From an uncultured Bacteroidales bacterium (GTDB lineage: Bacteria; Bacteroidota; Bacteroidia; Bacteroidales; Paludibacteraceae): 64,000 bases of DNA. Below the pieces are notes generated by a model. It was not told where the DNA came from and made no database searches. It was given only the letters and a program-made list of their open reading frames with translations. This document shows positions 1 to 8,800 of the stretch, piece after piece (positions within the stretch are counted from its first letter, which is position 1; each line of letters begins with the position of its first letter). The stretch is from the NCBI GenBank assembly GCA_946411385.1, contig CAMKDV010000003.1, positions 62,001 through 126,000 of the forward strand, in the 5' to 3' direction. Position numbers and translations under genes: made by a program.

Positions 1-55
1 AAACATATTAAAACGAAAATAATTGCTGAGGGGTATAAAAAAAGTGCGCTGAACA

Positions 56-87
56 TTTGGAGGAATGGATTTTTTTTTGTAACTTTG
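56..87 (+). promoter_or_regulatory. Bacteroidota-type promoter of the rpsF operon
   Basis: A TTTG (-33) box at 56-59 is followed after 20 bases by TAACTTTG at 80-87, matching the phylum consensus TTTG-N19-21-TAnnTTTG. Transcription should begin around 92-95, leaving a leader of roughly 140 bases before rpsF. Confidence 0.75.
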
Positions 88-103
88 TATGCTTTTTGTG
101 GCA

Positions 104-135
104 TGACCGTCAGGTAATGCCTGAAAGTGAGCGGC
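104..135 (+). promoter_or_regulatory. Possible S6:S18-binding leader of rpsF
   Basis: A hairpin with stem TCAGG/CCTGA (110-114 and 120-124) is preceded by ACCG and followed by a GCGGC segment that could extend the helix. Many bacteria carry an mRNA leader before rpsF in which a hairpin with a CCG bulge mimics the 16S rRNA site of the S6:S18 complex and gives autoregulation. Position and the ACCG motif fit, but the fold was judged by eye, so this is a suggestion only. Confidence 0.35.
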
Positions 136-231
136 AGTCGTCGGATGTGGCGAGCCGTAAAACAAATACATTAATTAACAAATGGAGGGCGTAATCCAAC
201 CCAGCTCTCCGCAAAAGAAACAAACAAAATT

Positions 232-576
232 ATGGTAAATCACTACGAGACCGTTTTCGTTCTTACCCCCGTTTTGTCTGAGCCACAGATGAAGGAAGCG
301 GTCGACAAATTCGAGAACCTTCTCACGCAGAATGGCGGCACCATGCTGAACCGTGAGGAGTGGGGTTTGCGCAAACTGGCGTATCCCATCCAAGCAAAGA
401 CGTCGGGCTTCTACTGCGTACTTCAGTATGATGTAGAGACGGCATTCATTGCAAAGCTCGAGACAGAGTTCACCCGTGATGAGCGCGTGCTTCGCTTCCT
501 CACGACCCGTCTTGACAAGTATGCTTTTGAGTATGCTGAAAAACGTCGTAACCACACTAAAAAAGAGGAGGCTTAA
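232..576 (+). CDS. rpsF: 30S ribosomal protein S6
   Basis: This gene encodes S6 (114 aa), which binds the central domain of 16S rRNA as a pair with S18. The start [17 protein letters not shown] and the later segment [18 protein letters not shown] are typical of the S6 ferredoxin-like fold, and the length is normal. The start ATG lies behind an A-rich stretch with no strong Shine-Dalgarno site, as is usual in this phylum. It is first of a tight rpsF-rpsR-rplI operon, with rpsR beginning two bases after its stop. Expression is probably driven by the promoter at 56-87 and may be autoregulated through the leader. Confidence 0.97.
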   Translation: MVNHYETVFVLTPVLSEPQMKEAVDKFENLLTQNGGTMLNREEWGLRKLAYPIQAKTSGFYCVLQYDVETAFIAKLETEFTRDERVLRFLTTRLDKYAFEYAEKRRNHTKKEEA

Positions 577-578
577 TC

Positions 579-845
579 ATGGCACAGAATGAAGAGATTC
601 GCTACCTGACCCCGAAACAGACGGATCAGAAGAAGAAAAAGTACTGCCGCTTCAAGAAAGCCGGTATCAAGTACGTAGACTACAAGGACCCCGAGTTCCT
701 GAAGAAGTTCCTCAACGAGCAAGGCAAGATCCTTCCGCGTCGTATCACAGGTACTTCGCTGAAGTTCCAGCGCAAAGTTGCTCAGGCTGTTAAGAAAGCT
801 CGCCACTTGGCATTGCTGCCTTACGTAACGGATATGATGAAGTAA
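579..845 (+). CDS. rpsR: 30S ribosomal protein S18
   Basis: This gene encodes S18 (88 aa), the partner of S6 in the small-subunit platform. The basic C-terminal half with [20 protein letters not shown] and HLALLPY is the standard S18 signature. It starts two bases after the rpsF stop and just behind an AGGAGG-like run in the end of rpsF, so translation is likely coupled. The N-terminal extension rich in lysine is common in Bacteroidota. Nothing is unusual about length or composition. Confidence 0.97.
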   Translation: MAQNEEIRYLTPKQTDQKKKKYCRFKKAGIKYVDYKDPEFLKKFLNEQGKILPRRITGTSLKFQRKVAQAVKKARHLALLPYVTDMMK

Positions 846-881
846 ACTGAAATTGAACACTAAAATTGAAAGGAGAACATC

Positions 882-1334
882 ATGGAAGTTATATTGATTC
901 AAGACGTAGCCAACCTGGGCTACAAGAACGATATCGTTAAGGTACGCGACGGTTATGGCCGCAACTACTTGTTGCCTAACAAGATGGCCATCATCGCCAA
1001 CGAGAGCAACCGCAAGCAGCTCGCCGAGAACCTGAAGCAACAGGCTCACAAGCTTGCCAAACTGCTGGCAGACGCTCAGGCACTGGCAGAGAAACTTGCA
1101 GCTATCGTTATCACCGTTCCGGTGAAAGCTAACGAGGACGGCAAGATCTTCGGTACGGTAACCACCGCACAGATTGCTGACGCCCTGAAAGCTCAGGAGA
1201 TTGAGGTAGACAAGAAAGTCATCACTGTTGAACCTATCAAGGAACTCGGTGAGTACGAGGCAAGCGCCCGTCTGCACCGCGAAGTGAAGGCCACGATCAA
1301 GATTAACGTAGTAGCTGAAGCTGCTGCTGAGTAA
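882..1334 (+). CDS. rplI: 50S ribosomal protein L9
   Basis: This gene encodes L9 (150 aa), a two-domain 23S rRNA-binding protein of the L1 stalk base. The N-terminal domain shows the classical MEVILIQDVANLGYKNDIVK and VRDGYGRNYLLPNKMA segments; a long lysine- and alanine-rich linker helix follows, then a C-terminal domain with GKIFGTVTTAQIADAL. A good Shine-Dalgarno sequence (AAGGAG) lies seven bases before the ATG, unlike most genes here. It closes the rpsF-rpsR-rplI unit. Confidence 0.97.
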   Translation: MEVILIQDVANLGYKNDIVKVRDGYGRNYLLPNKMAIIANESNRKQLAENLKQQAHKLAKLLADAQALAEKLAAIVITVPVKANEDGKIFGTVTTAQIADALKAQEIEVDKKVITVEPIKELGEYEASARLHREVKATIKINVVAEAAAE

Positions 1335-1336
1335 TT

Positions 1337-1366
1337 CGTAATTTTTAATTTTTAATTTGTAATTAC
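1337..1366 (+). repeat. Degenerate heptanucleotide tandem repeat
   Basis: The spacer between rplI and rpmE is four imperfect copies of a 7-base unit (TAATTTT, TAATTTT, TAATTTG, TAATTAC). Similar heptamer arrays occur elsewhere in the window, see findings. Confidence 0.6.
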
Positions 1367-1367
1367 A

Positions 1368-1622
1368 ATGAAAGCAGGAATTCATCCCGAGAACTACCGC
1401 GTAGTAGTATTCAAAGATATGTCGGATGGCACACAGTTCTTCAGCCGCTCATGCGCCAACACGAAGGACACCATCGAGATCGACGGTCAGACCTATCCGC
1501 TTATCAAGTTGGAGATCTCCAACACGTCGCACCCGTTCTACACAGGCAAATCGAAACTGGTGGATACGGCAGGTCGTGTGGACAAATTCATGTCCCGCTA
1601 CGGCGACCGCAAGCGCAAATAA
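1368..1622 (+). CDS. rpmE2: 50S ribosomal protein L31, type B
   Basis: This gene encodes L31 (84 aa), located at the central protuberance near the inter-subunit bridge. The start MKAGIHPENYRVVVFKDMSD and the ending HPFYTGKSKL with VDKFMSRYG identify the type B form. The zinc-binding cysteine cluster of type A L31 is absent; only one cysteine (RSCAN) is seen, so this is the zinc-independent form. It lies 33 bases after rplI in the same direction, so it may be co-transcribed, and is followed directly by a strong hairpin terminator. Confidence 0.95.
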   Translation: MKAGIHPENYRVVVFKDMSDGTQFFSRSCANTKDTIEIDGQTYPLIKLEISNTSHPFYTGKSKLVDTAGRVDKFMSRYGDRKRK

Positions 1623-1629
1623 CCCACTA

Positions 1630-1664
1630 CGAGGCGAGCACCATGCTCGCCTCGTGTGTTTTTG
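1630..1664 (+). terminator. Intrinsic terminator after rpmE
   Basis: A perfect 12-bp stem (1630-1641 with 1645-1656, sequence ACGAGGCGAGCA and its complement) closes a three-base loop and is followed by GTGTTTTT. It ends the ribosomal protein transcript. Confidence 0.88.
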
Positions 1665-1676
1665 GGGCTGTTAGCT

Positions 1677-1731
1677 CTTAGCCATTAGCCATTGGCGCCA
1701 ATAGCAAAAAGCCAATAGCCAATAGCCGATA
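1677..1731. repeat. Heptamer repeats arranged as an inverted repeat
   Basis: The spacer before the pseudouridine synthase contains TTAGCC-type heptamers (CTTAGCC, ATTAGCC, ATTGGCG) followed by near-complementary units (CCAATAG three times). It can fold back on itself around GGCGCC. It has the same heptamer habit as other spacers here. Confidence 0.5.
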
Positions 1732-1737
1732 TAATCC

Positions 1738-2649
1738 ATGAAGAGAAAGAATAACACTATCTTACACGCGCGTACGAGCACAAGCCTACAGGAACTGATT
1801 GAGGCTAAGATGGGAGGAATGACGCCAACGAGCGTCAAGCAGTTGCTGCGTGCCCGCCGCGTACAAGTGAACGGCGCCGTGCAGACGCGAGGCGACATGC
1901 CTCTCAAGGCGGGCGATGAAGTGACCATCATATCGCAAGCCGCCACCACTACCCTACACCATCCGAAACTATCGCTCGTCTATGAAGACGACCATCTGAT
2001 AGTAGTCAACAAAAAGCCGGGACTGATCACCGTCCCGAGCAATCCCGATAGCGCAGAGACCACGGCGCTGTCGATACTGAAGGCGTACGTCAAACGCCAA
2101 CACCCGAAGAACAACGTATACGTGGTGCATCGCTTGGACCGCGAGACGAGCGGGCTGCTCGTGTTTGCACGTTCGCCGCAATTGCAAGAATATATGCGTA
2201 CCTACTGGCGTCAGTTGGTGACCAAACGTACGTACGTAGCCATGGCGGAAGGTGAGCTGCCCGAGCCTAAGGGCACCATCACCACCTGGCTGACCGAAGA
2301 CAAACGCAATGCGATGGTCTATTCGTCGCCCGTGGATGATGGCGGACAAAAAGCCATCACGCACTACGAGGTGCTGGGCAAGCGCACCGTGAAGAGCGGC
2401 AAGGATAACACAGAACAAGTCATCTCGCTGCTGGCGCTGAACCTGGAGACCGGACGCACCAACCAGATACGCGTACATCTGGCATCCATCGGACATCCCG
2501 TGGTGGGCGACCGCAAGTACGGCCACGGCAACACCTATTCGCCTATCGACAGGCTGTGTTTGCACGCACGCATCCTGGAATTTATCCACCCGGCAACGGA
2601 GCAGATCGTGCATTTTGAGACTCCCATACCCAAGGAATTCAAGGTTTGA
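1738..2649 (+). CDS. RluA-family 23S rRNA/tRNA pseudouridine synthase
   Basis: This 303-aa enzyme isomerises uridine to pseudouridine in RNA. An N-terminal S4 RNA-binding domain (about residues 14-65, with LLRARRVQVNG) is followed by the RluA catalytic domain. The catalytic motif HRLDRETSG lies at 131-139, with Asp134 as the expected nucleophile, and the conserved RTNQIRVHL and HPVVGDRKYG segments follow. Length fits the RluC/RluD type. No Shine-Dalgarno site is visible before the ATG. The exact RNA target cannot be told from sequence. The stop codon lies inside a short inverted repeat at 2646-2663. Confidence 0.92.
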   Translation: MKRKNNTILHARTSTSLQELIEAKMGGMTPTSVKQLLRARRVQVNGAVQTRGDMPLKAGDEVTIISQAATTTLHHPKLSLVYEDDHLIVVNKKPGLITVPSNPDSAETTALSILKAYVKRQHPKNNVYVVHRLDRETSGLLVFARSPQLQEYMRTYWRQLVTKRTYVAMAEGELPEPKGTITTWLTEDKRNAMVYSSPVDDGGQKAITHYEVLGKRTVKSGKDNTEQVISLLALNLETGRTNQIRVHLASIGHPVVGDRKYGHGNTYSPIDRLCLHARILEFIHPATEQIVHFETPIPKEFKV

Positions 2650-2663
2650 CCAAACTTGGTCAA
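2646..2663 (+). other. Short hairpin overlapping a stop codon
   Basis: TTGACCAA and TTGGTCAA form an 8-bp stem with a two-base loop that includes the stop codon of the pseudouridine synthase. There is no U-tract, so it is not a classical terminator; it might modulate read-through into the symporter gene 20 bases downstream. Confidence 0.4.
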
Positions 2664-2682
2664 ATAAGCGACATATACAATC

Positions 2683-4128
2683 ATGACACCATTCTATATA
2701 CTACTGACCATCCTGGCATATTTCGCCATTCTGTTTGCCGTTTCGTACGCGGCAGGGCGAAAAGCCGACAGCGCAGGTTTCTATTCGGGCAACCGTCAGA
2801 ACAACTGGGCACTGGTAGCTATGTCCACTATCGGCGCGGCTATCTCGGGCGTGACGTTCGTGAGCGTACCGGGCATGGTGCAAGGTGCAGCGTTCTCGTA
2901 CATGCAGATGGTGCTGGGCTTTACCGTGGGACAGATACTGATAGCTTACGTGCTTATCCCGCTGTTCTACAAGCTGAACCTGACCAGCATCTACCAATAT
3001 CTGAATCACCGCTTCTCCACCACGTCGTACAAGACGAGTGCGTGGATCTTCTTTGTGAGCAAGATGCTTGGCGCCAGCGTGCGGCTGTTCGTGGTGAGCG
3101 CGGTATTGCAGAGCCTGGTATTCGGGCCGTTGGGCATCCCCTTCTGGCTGAACGCGCTGCTCACGACGGCGATGGTATATCTGATCACCTTCCGCGGCGG
3201 CGTGAAATCCGTGGTATGGACCGACCTACTGAAGACCTGTTGCCTGATCTTCTCCGTAGCGCTGTGTATATGGTTTGTGCTGCGTAGCGGCGTGAGCATG
3301 AGCGGCATGGGTGACAGCCCGATGGCACGGACGTTCTTCTTCGACAACCCGAAAGAGCCGACCTTCTTTTGGAAGCAGTTCCTCGCCGGTATCTTCCTCG
3401 TGATTGCTACGACGGGTCTGGACCAGGACATGATGCAACGCACGCTGAGCTGCAAGAACTACAAGGAGAGCCAGAAGAACATGATCACGGGTGCGGTGCT
3501 GCAGATCTTCGTGATCGGTCTGTTCCTCGTGCTGGGTTACCTGCTGTACACCTATGCTGCAGCGAACGATATCGACCTGAGCGGCATGAAAGGTGACGAT
3601 GTGTTCCCCTACCTGGCTACCGGCAACTATTTCCCCGTGATAGTAGGCATCCTGTTTATCGTGGGCTTCATAGCCGCAGCCTATTCGGCTGCCGGCAGTG
3701 CGCTTACGGCGCTGACGACCTCGTTCAGCGTGGATATATTGGGCATCCAGAAGCACGATGAAGCCAAGCAGAAGACCATCCGCACGTACGTGCACATAGC
3801 CATGGCGGTGATCATGGCGGTGCTGCTGTGCGTGATATACGTGCTCAACGACGATGCTATCATCCAGACTGTTTACAAGGTGGCATCGTACACCTACGGC
3901 CCGCTGCTGGGCATGTTCTGCTTCGGTATGTTCACGCGGATGGAGATACGCGACAAGTGGATACCCGTGGTGGTATTGGCAGCGCCCGTGATCACATGGA
4001 TCATCGATGCACATTCGGTGGTGTGGTTCAACGGCTATGCTTTCTCGCATGAGCGATTGCTGCTGAACGCACTGCTGACCTTCGTCGGGATGCTATGCTT
4101 GGCTACAGGCAAGAAGAAAGATAACTAA
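2683..4128 (+). CDS. Sodium:solute symporter (SSS family)
   Basis: This 481-aa inner-membrane protein has about 13 hydrophobic segments and begins MTPFYILLTILAYFAILFAV. The segment AGRKADSAGFYSGNRQNNW followed by ALVAMSTIGAAISGVTFVSVPG is the typical start of Na+/solute symporters of the SSS family (TM2 with its helix break, which helps form the sodium site). LDQDMMQRTLSCKN in the middle is another family signature. The substrate cannot be deduced; Bacteroidota members include sugar, sialate and other organic-acid carriers. It lies downstream of the pseudouridine synthase on the same strand and is followed by a hairpin at 4135-4152. Confidence 0.9.
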   Translation: MTPFYILLTILAYFAILFAVSYAAGRKADSAGFYSGNRQNNWALVAMSTIGAAISGVTFVSVPGMVQGAAFSYMQMVLGFTVGQILIAYVLIPLFYKLNLTSIYQYLNHRFSTTSYKTSAWIFFVSKMLGASVRLFVVSAVLQSLVFGPLGIPFWLNALLTTAMVYLITFRGGVKSVVWTDLLKTCCLIFSVALCIWFVLRSGVSMSGMGDSPMARTFFFDNPKEPTFFWKQFLAGIFLVIATTGLDQDMMQRTLSCKNYKESQKNMITGAVLQIFVIGLFLVLGYLLYTYAAANDIDLSGMKGDDVFPYLATGNYFPVIVGILFIVGFIAAAYSAAGSALTALTTSFSVDILGIQKHDEAKQKTIRTYVHIAMAVIMAVLLCVIYVLNDDAIIQTVYKVASYTYGPLLGMFCFGMFTRMEIRDKWIPVVVLAAPVITWIIDAHSVVWFNGYAFSHERLLLNALLTFVGMLCLATGKKKDN

Positions 4129-4134
4129 CAGATA

Positions 4135-4152
4135 GCAGCCAATCTTGGCTGC
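4135..4152 (+). other. Hairpin in the symporter-nucleoside kinase spacer
   Basis: GCAGCCAA and TTGGCTGC form an 8-bp stem with a two-base loop. There is no run of T after it, so it is at most a weak terminator or an RNA processing/stability element. Confidence 0.4.
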
Positions 4153-4172
4153 CTAACAAAACAAAATCACTT

Positions 4173-5849
4173 ATGGAAGATACGGTAACCATCTACTGCA
4201 AGAACAACAAGCAGTATTACGACATCAAGCGCGGTACGGCACTGATTGATGTCTATCGGCAGATTGGGCTCAAACTCCCCTACAAGGCAGTGGCGGCGCG
4301 TGTTAACTACAAGGTGCAGAACCTGACGTTCCTGGTGTACAAGCCCAAAGACATCGAGTTTCTGGACATCTCTTGTCCCGAAGGTATGCGCTGCTATGTA
4401 CGCACGCTGGAGATGGTCATGGCGTACGCCGTCCGCACCCTCTATCCGCATACCGACCTGCGCGTGGAGCACCCCATCAGCAAAGGTTACTACTGCACGC
4501 TCAAGAACTTCGACGGCACCTACATGCCCATTACGCAGCAGATCATCGACGCTATCGATGCCAAGATGCGCGAGTATATCGAAGCCGACAAACCCATCAT
4601 CACCGAGGAGAAACAGACCAAAGAGGTGATCCGTCTGTTCAAGGAGTGCCACGACGAGGAGACGACACTCTTCCAGACCTTGGGCAACCCCTACTGCCGC
4701 TATTTCCGTATCGACGATTTTATTGACTACTATACCTCAGCCCTGATGCCGTCCACCGGCTATCTGAACATCTACAAGCTGGAACCGTACTACGACGGCA
4801 TCCTGATGCGCATACCTAACCGCAAAGACCCGACCAAGTTGGAGGAAAGCTGCAACCAGGACAAGATGTTCAAGATCTTCAACGAGTATACCGGCTGGAA
4901 CAAACTGCTGAAGATTAGCAACGTAGGCGAGTTCAACAACGCCTGCAAAGGCAACAAGTCGTTTGAGATGATCAAGCTGTCGGAGGCGCTGCACGAGAAG
5001 AAAGTGGCGCAGATTGCCGATATGATTGTCAACAAAGAAGGCGGCATGCCCAAGTTCGTGTTGATCTCCGGTCCGTCATCGTCGGGCAAGACCACGTTCA
5101 GCAAACGTCTGACCATCCAGATGCTCGTCAACGGCATCCGTCCCGTCGTACTATCGATGGACAACTATTTCGTCAACCGCGAAGATACCCCGCTCGACGA
5201 GAACGGCGATTGGGATTTCGAGCATATCGAAGCCATCGACCTGCCCTATTTCCGTCAGCAGTTAGCCGACCTGCTCGATGGCAAAGAGGTGGCATTGCCT
5301 TCGTTCAATTTCGAGACGGGCAAGCGCGAGTTCAAAGGCGACAAATTGAAGCTGAAAGATGATACCGTGGTTATCCTGGAAGGTCTGCATGCGCTCAATC
5401 CTCAGCTGCTGCCCAATATCCCGCGCGACAAGATGTTCAAGATCTATGTCTCCTCGCTCACCACGGTTAATCTGGACAACCACAACTGGATACCTACCAC
5501 CGACGTGCGCCTCATCCGCCGTATTGTGCGCGACTACCGCTATCGTGGCTATTCGGCACGCGACACTATCGCTCGCTGCGCTTCCGTACGCCGTGGCGAA
5601 GAGAAATGGATCTATCCGTTCCAGGAGGAAGCCGACGCCATGTTCAACTCCTCGCTGCTCTTCGAGCTGGCGGTGCTCAAGCGCCATGCCGAGCCTATCC
5701 TGGATGAGGTACCCAAGTACTGCGACGAATATGCCGAGGCACACCGCCTCATCAAGTTCCTCTCCTACTTCGAGTCCATCCCCGAGAAAGAGATTCCGCC
5801 TACTTCCTTCTTGCGCGAGTTCGTCGGTGGATCGTCGTTCCGCTACTAA
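4173..5849 (+). CDS. Nucleoside (uridine-type) kinase with TGS and ThrRS-like N-terminal domains
   Basis: This 558-aa protein is expected to phosphorylate a nucleoside, most likely uridine or cytidine in pyrimidine salvage. Residues 1-60 resemble a TGS domain, and about 68-115 (with VEHPISKGYYC) resemble the second additional domain of threonyl-tRNA synthetase. The C-terminal half is a P-loop kinase with Walker A GPSSSGKTT at 300-308, then DNYFVNRE and VVILEGLHALNP as in uridine kinases. This fused arrangement is common in Bacteroidota and is about twice the length of E. coli Udk. The role of the N-terminal part is unknown; it may sense a ligand. Confidence 0.88.
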   Translation: MEDTVTIYCKNNKQYYDIKRGTALIDVYRQIGLKLPYKAVAARVNYKVQNLTFLVYKPKDIEFLDISCPEGMRCYVRTLEMVMAYAVRTLYPHTDLRVEHPISKGYYCTLKNFDGTYMPITQQIIDAIDAKMREYIEADKPIITEEKQTKEVIRLFKECHDEETTLFQTLGNPYCRYFRIDDFIDYYTSALMPSTGYLNIYKLEPYYDGILMRIPNRKDPTKLEESCNQDKMFKIFNEYTGWNKLLKISNVGEFNNACKGNKSFEMIKLSEALHEKKVAQIADMIVNKEGGMPKFVLISGPSSSGKTTFSKRLTIQMLVNGIRPVVLSMDNYFVNREDTPLDENGDWDFEHIEAIDLPYFRQQLADLLDGKEVALPSFNFETGKREFKGDKLKLKDDTVVILEGLHALNPQLLPNIPRDKMFKIYVSSLTTVNLDNHNWIPTTDVRLIRRIVRDYRYRGYSARDTIARCASVRRGEEKWIYPFQEEADAMFNSSLLFELAVLKRHAEPILDEVPKYCDEYAEAHRLIKFLSYFESIPEKEIPPTSFLREFVGGSSFRY

Positions 5850-5881
5850 TTGGCTAATAATAACAATAAAATCTATTCAAT

Positions 5882-8800
5882 ATGAAAAAAACAATTTTTA
5901 CACTCATTGCCCTATGTGCGCTATCCTTTAGTGCGTGGGGAACGGTCACTCAGCAACAAATTGGTAGTTTCTACTACGAATTGGATGATGCGACCCACAC
6001 CGCTACTTTGATTAAAAATCCCTATGCAGCAGAATCATGGCAGAGTTATGATGTTTATAGTGATTTGGTAATCTCGGCAACGGTTAATGACGGTGTAGCA
6101 GACTACACGGTTACAACTATCGGTGAAAATGCTTTCCAAAACGGAGGCATGCCTTCTCTTGTTATAGAGGAAGGTGTCATCAACATCGCCGACAATGCAT
6201 TCTGGGCTTGCTCCAACTTAAAAAAGGCTACCTTGCCCTCTACGGTAAGCAGTATTGGAAATTATGCGTTTCAAACTTCCGGTTTGACCAAAATCACTCT
6301 TAACGCAACCACCCCGCCGACGTTGGGTGATTATGTGTTTGATAATGTATCTTCATTAGCGCATATTTATGTGCCTTCCGCAAGTGTAAATGCTTACAAA
6401 GCAGCGTGGTCAGACCTTGCAAGCATCATCGGAGTTGCTCCTGTATCGGTTGAATGGAATGAGGCCAAGGTTTCAAGTGTTAATGTTTCTTGCGATTATG
6501 GCAGCGACCCGGCATCGCAAACGGTTGATGGTATCACCGTTACAGCCACAGCTCCGGCCGGAGGAGATTACAGCCAGTTTAAAACTTATGTAGATGAGGA
6601 ATATCATACATCTACTACTTCCATTTCTATCAATAATGGAGGAACGATTACCTTTACTCCGACTTCAGGAAAATTGAAGAGCATTGTCATTGATTGCGGA
6701 TATCATAATCACTCGGATCTTTTTGTAACAGGATCCGGTTGGTCATGGAATGGAGGTGACGATAGCGGCCAACTTATATGGACAAGTGCAACTGCAGAAG
6801 GAGCATCATCCGTAGTGCTGGCATGCAGCGGTGAGTCATTCTATTTTAATATTACATCCGCTGAGTTTGTCTTTGCTGAAGAGCCAACTCCGGTTGATCC
6901 GTCTGTTGTTACCTCTACCATCACATGGGAGACGACTGACCTCGCAACAGTTAATGTAGAAATGGGTTACAATTCTACGGGTCAATCTCAATATATTAAA
7001 GACATTATTGTCACTAATAGTACAGACTACGCAGCCGGCAAATATTGTCATTTTAACACCACTAATGGTCAATATAATGGTGAAAATTGGCCTGATTTCT
7101 CCATGAGAGATGGCGGATCGCTCACATTCGCTCCGGCAGAGGGAAAATTGACAAAAGTTGTCATCACCTGTGATGAAATTTATCCTTCAAATCTAGCTGC
7201 AGGATCCGGATGGGTATGGGATGGTTCAAGCAAACTCACATGGTCAGATGAAAACGGTGCAACATCTGTAGTGTTGGCAGGTGATGGCACTTCGACTTCT
7301 TTCTCTTCCGGACCGATTAGACTCATCGAGTTTACCGTAGTTACGGATGCCGCAACTCCAGATCCTAATTCGGTTACATGGAATGCGGTTATGTTAAAGG
7401 CCGTAGATCTTTTGCGATACACAAACATGTATTCTTCATATAGTGAAACATATATTTCTCATAATGACGGTCCTTCACAGGTGGAAATGAAAGATGTTGT
7501 TGCTACTATATCTGCTACAACGGATGGTTCCTATGCTCAATTCAGTACTCGCGACGGCAATACAAATATTTCTGTGCGCGACGGCGGAACACTTACTTTC
7601 TCTTCCACGACACGTGAGTTTGAAAGCATTGTAATCAACTATGATGGTGAGAATGGTGGATATGGATCTGCGAATTATCCAACAGAATGGAACAGTATAG
7701 AAAGCACGTTGACGTGGGAAGGTGAAGCTACCAATTCAGTTGTTTTGGAGGATGCGCTTGTTACCCATATTACATCCATCGTGTTTACCTATGCAACAGC
7801 TCCGGAGCCGGATCCTATGCCTTCGGGTCCCTCGTTCATATGGGAACAACGCCAAGTAAAACATGTAAAGATGAATTGCAGTAATGGCGAAACAAAAACC
7901 ACTCCTGTAATTAAAAATATTATTACCTCTCTGACGAGAACAAGTGATGGCAACTGCTATTTTGGCGAATATGGGTATGGAAAATTTGAAATAATGGATA
8001 ACTGTGGTACACTGACATTCCAATCCATTGTCGGAGATCTCACAGGTATCATTATTACATGTTCAACAGTGTATTATGCAAATGATCTTCCAGCCGGTTG
8101 GAGATACGATAGCGAAACAGGTAAGCTTATATGGGTAGGTACGCCGGTTGAGACGGTTACCCTCTCGGGCGATCTCAAGTTCACTATCACGGCAATCGAG
8201 TTCTTCTATGACCCGGCTCCAACTCCGCGTTTGGGTGAAACGGTTAGTGATGGTCTATACGAAATCACGGGCGCACACACGGCAAAGGTTATTCATCAGA
8301 CTCACGGACAAACGTATAATATTCCTTCCTATGTGGAAGAGGACGGCGTGAAGTATTATATCACCGAGATAGATGAATCTGCGTTTGCCAATATGGATGA
8401 AGAGGGCAATGTGTATGTCAACGGAGAAAATCTTGCCAAGATCGGTGCATATGCCTTTAAGAATTCCCCACGCTTGACGTTGGTGGCGATCTATAGTAAA
8501 GTACTTGATGAGATCGGAGAAGAGGCATTTATGAATTGCAAACTCATGTCTTTCTTCGAATGTCATACTGCTGTTCCTCCTGTTCTCGGCAGAAAAGCAT
8601 TCGACGGCACTACATACATGAATCATATTGTTGTGAATCAGTTTGACGATATTGATGTAGTGTATAACTATAAAAATGCATCGGGTTGGTCGACATACGC
8701 TGACAAGATCATCGAGATGGGCGGCGAAGCTACTCCGGGTGAGCAGTTCTTCTTCCATAACCAGATGACTACCGGTTGGTATGCTGTCTCGAGCGGTTCA

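Noticed and set aside
1426..1681. Two extra frames overlapping rpmE
   Set aside because: They are alternative frames of the L31 gene and run through its terminator.
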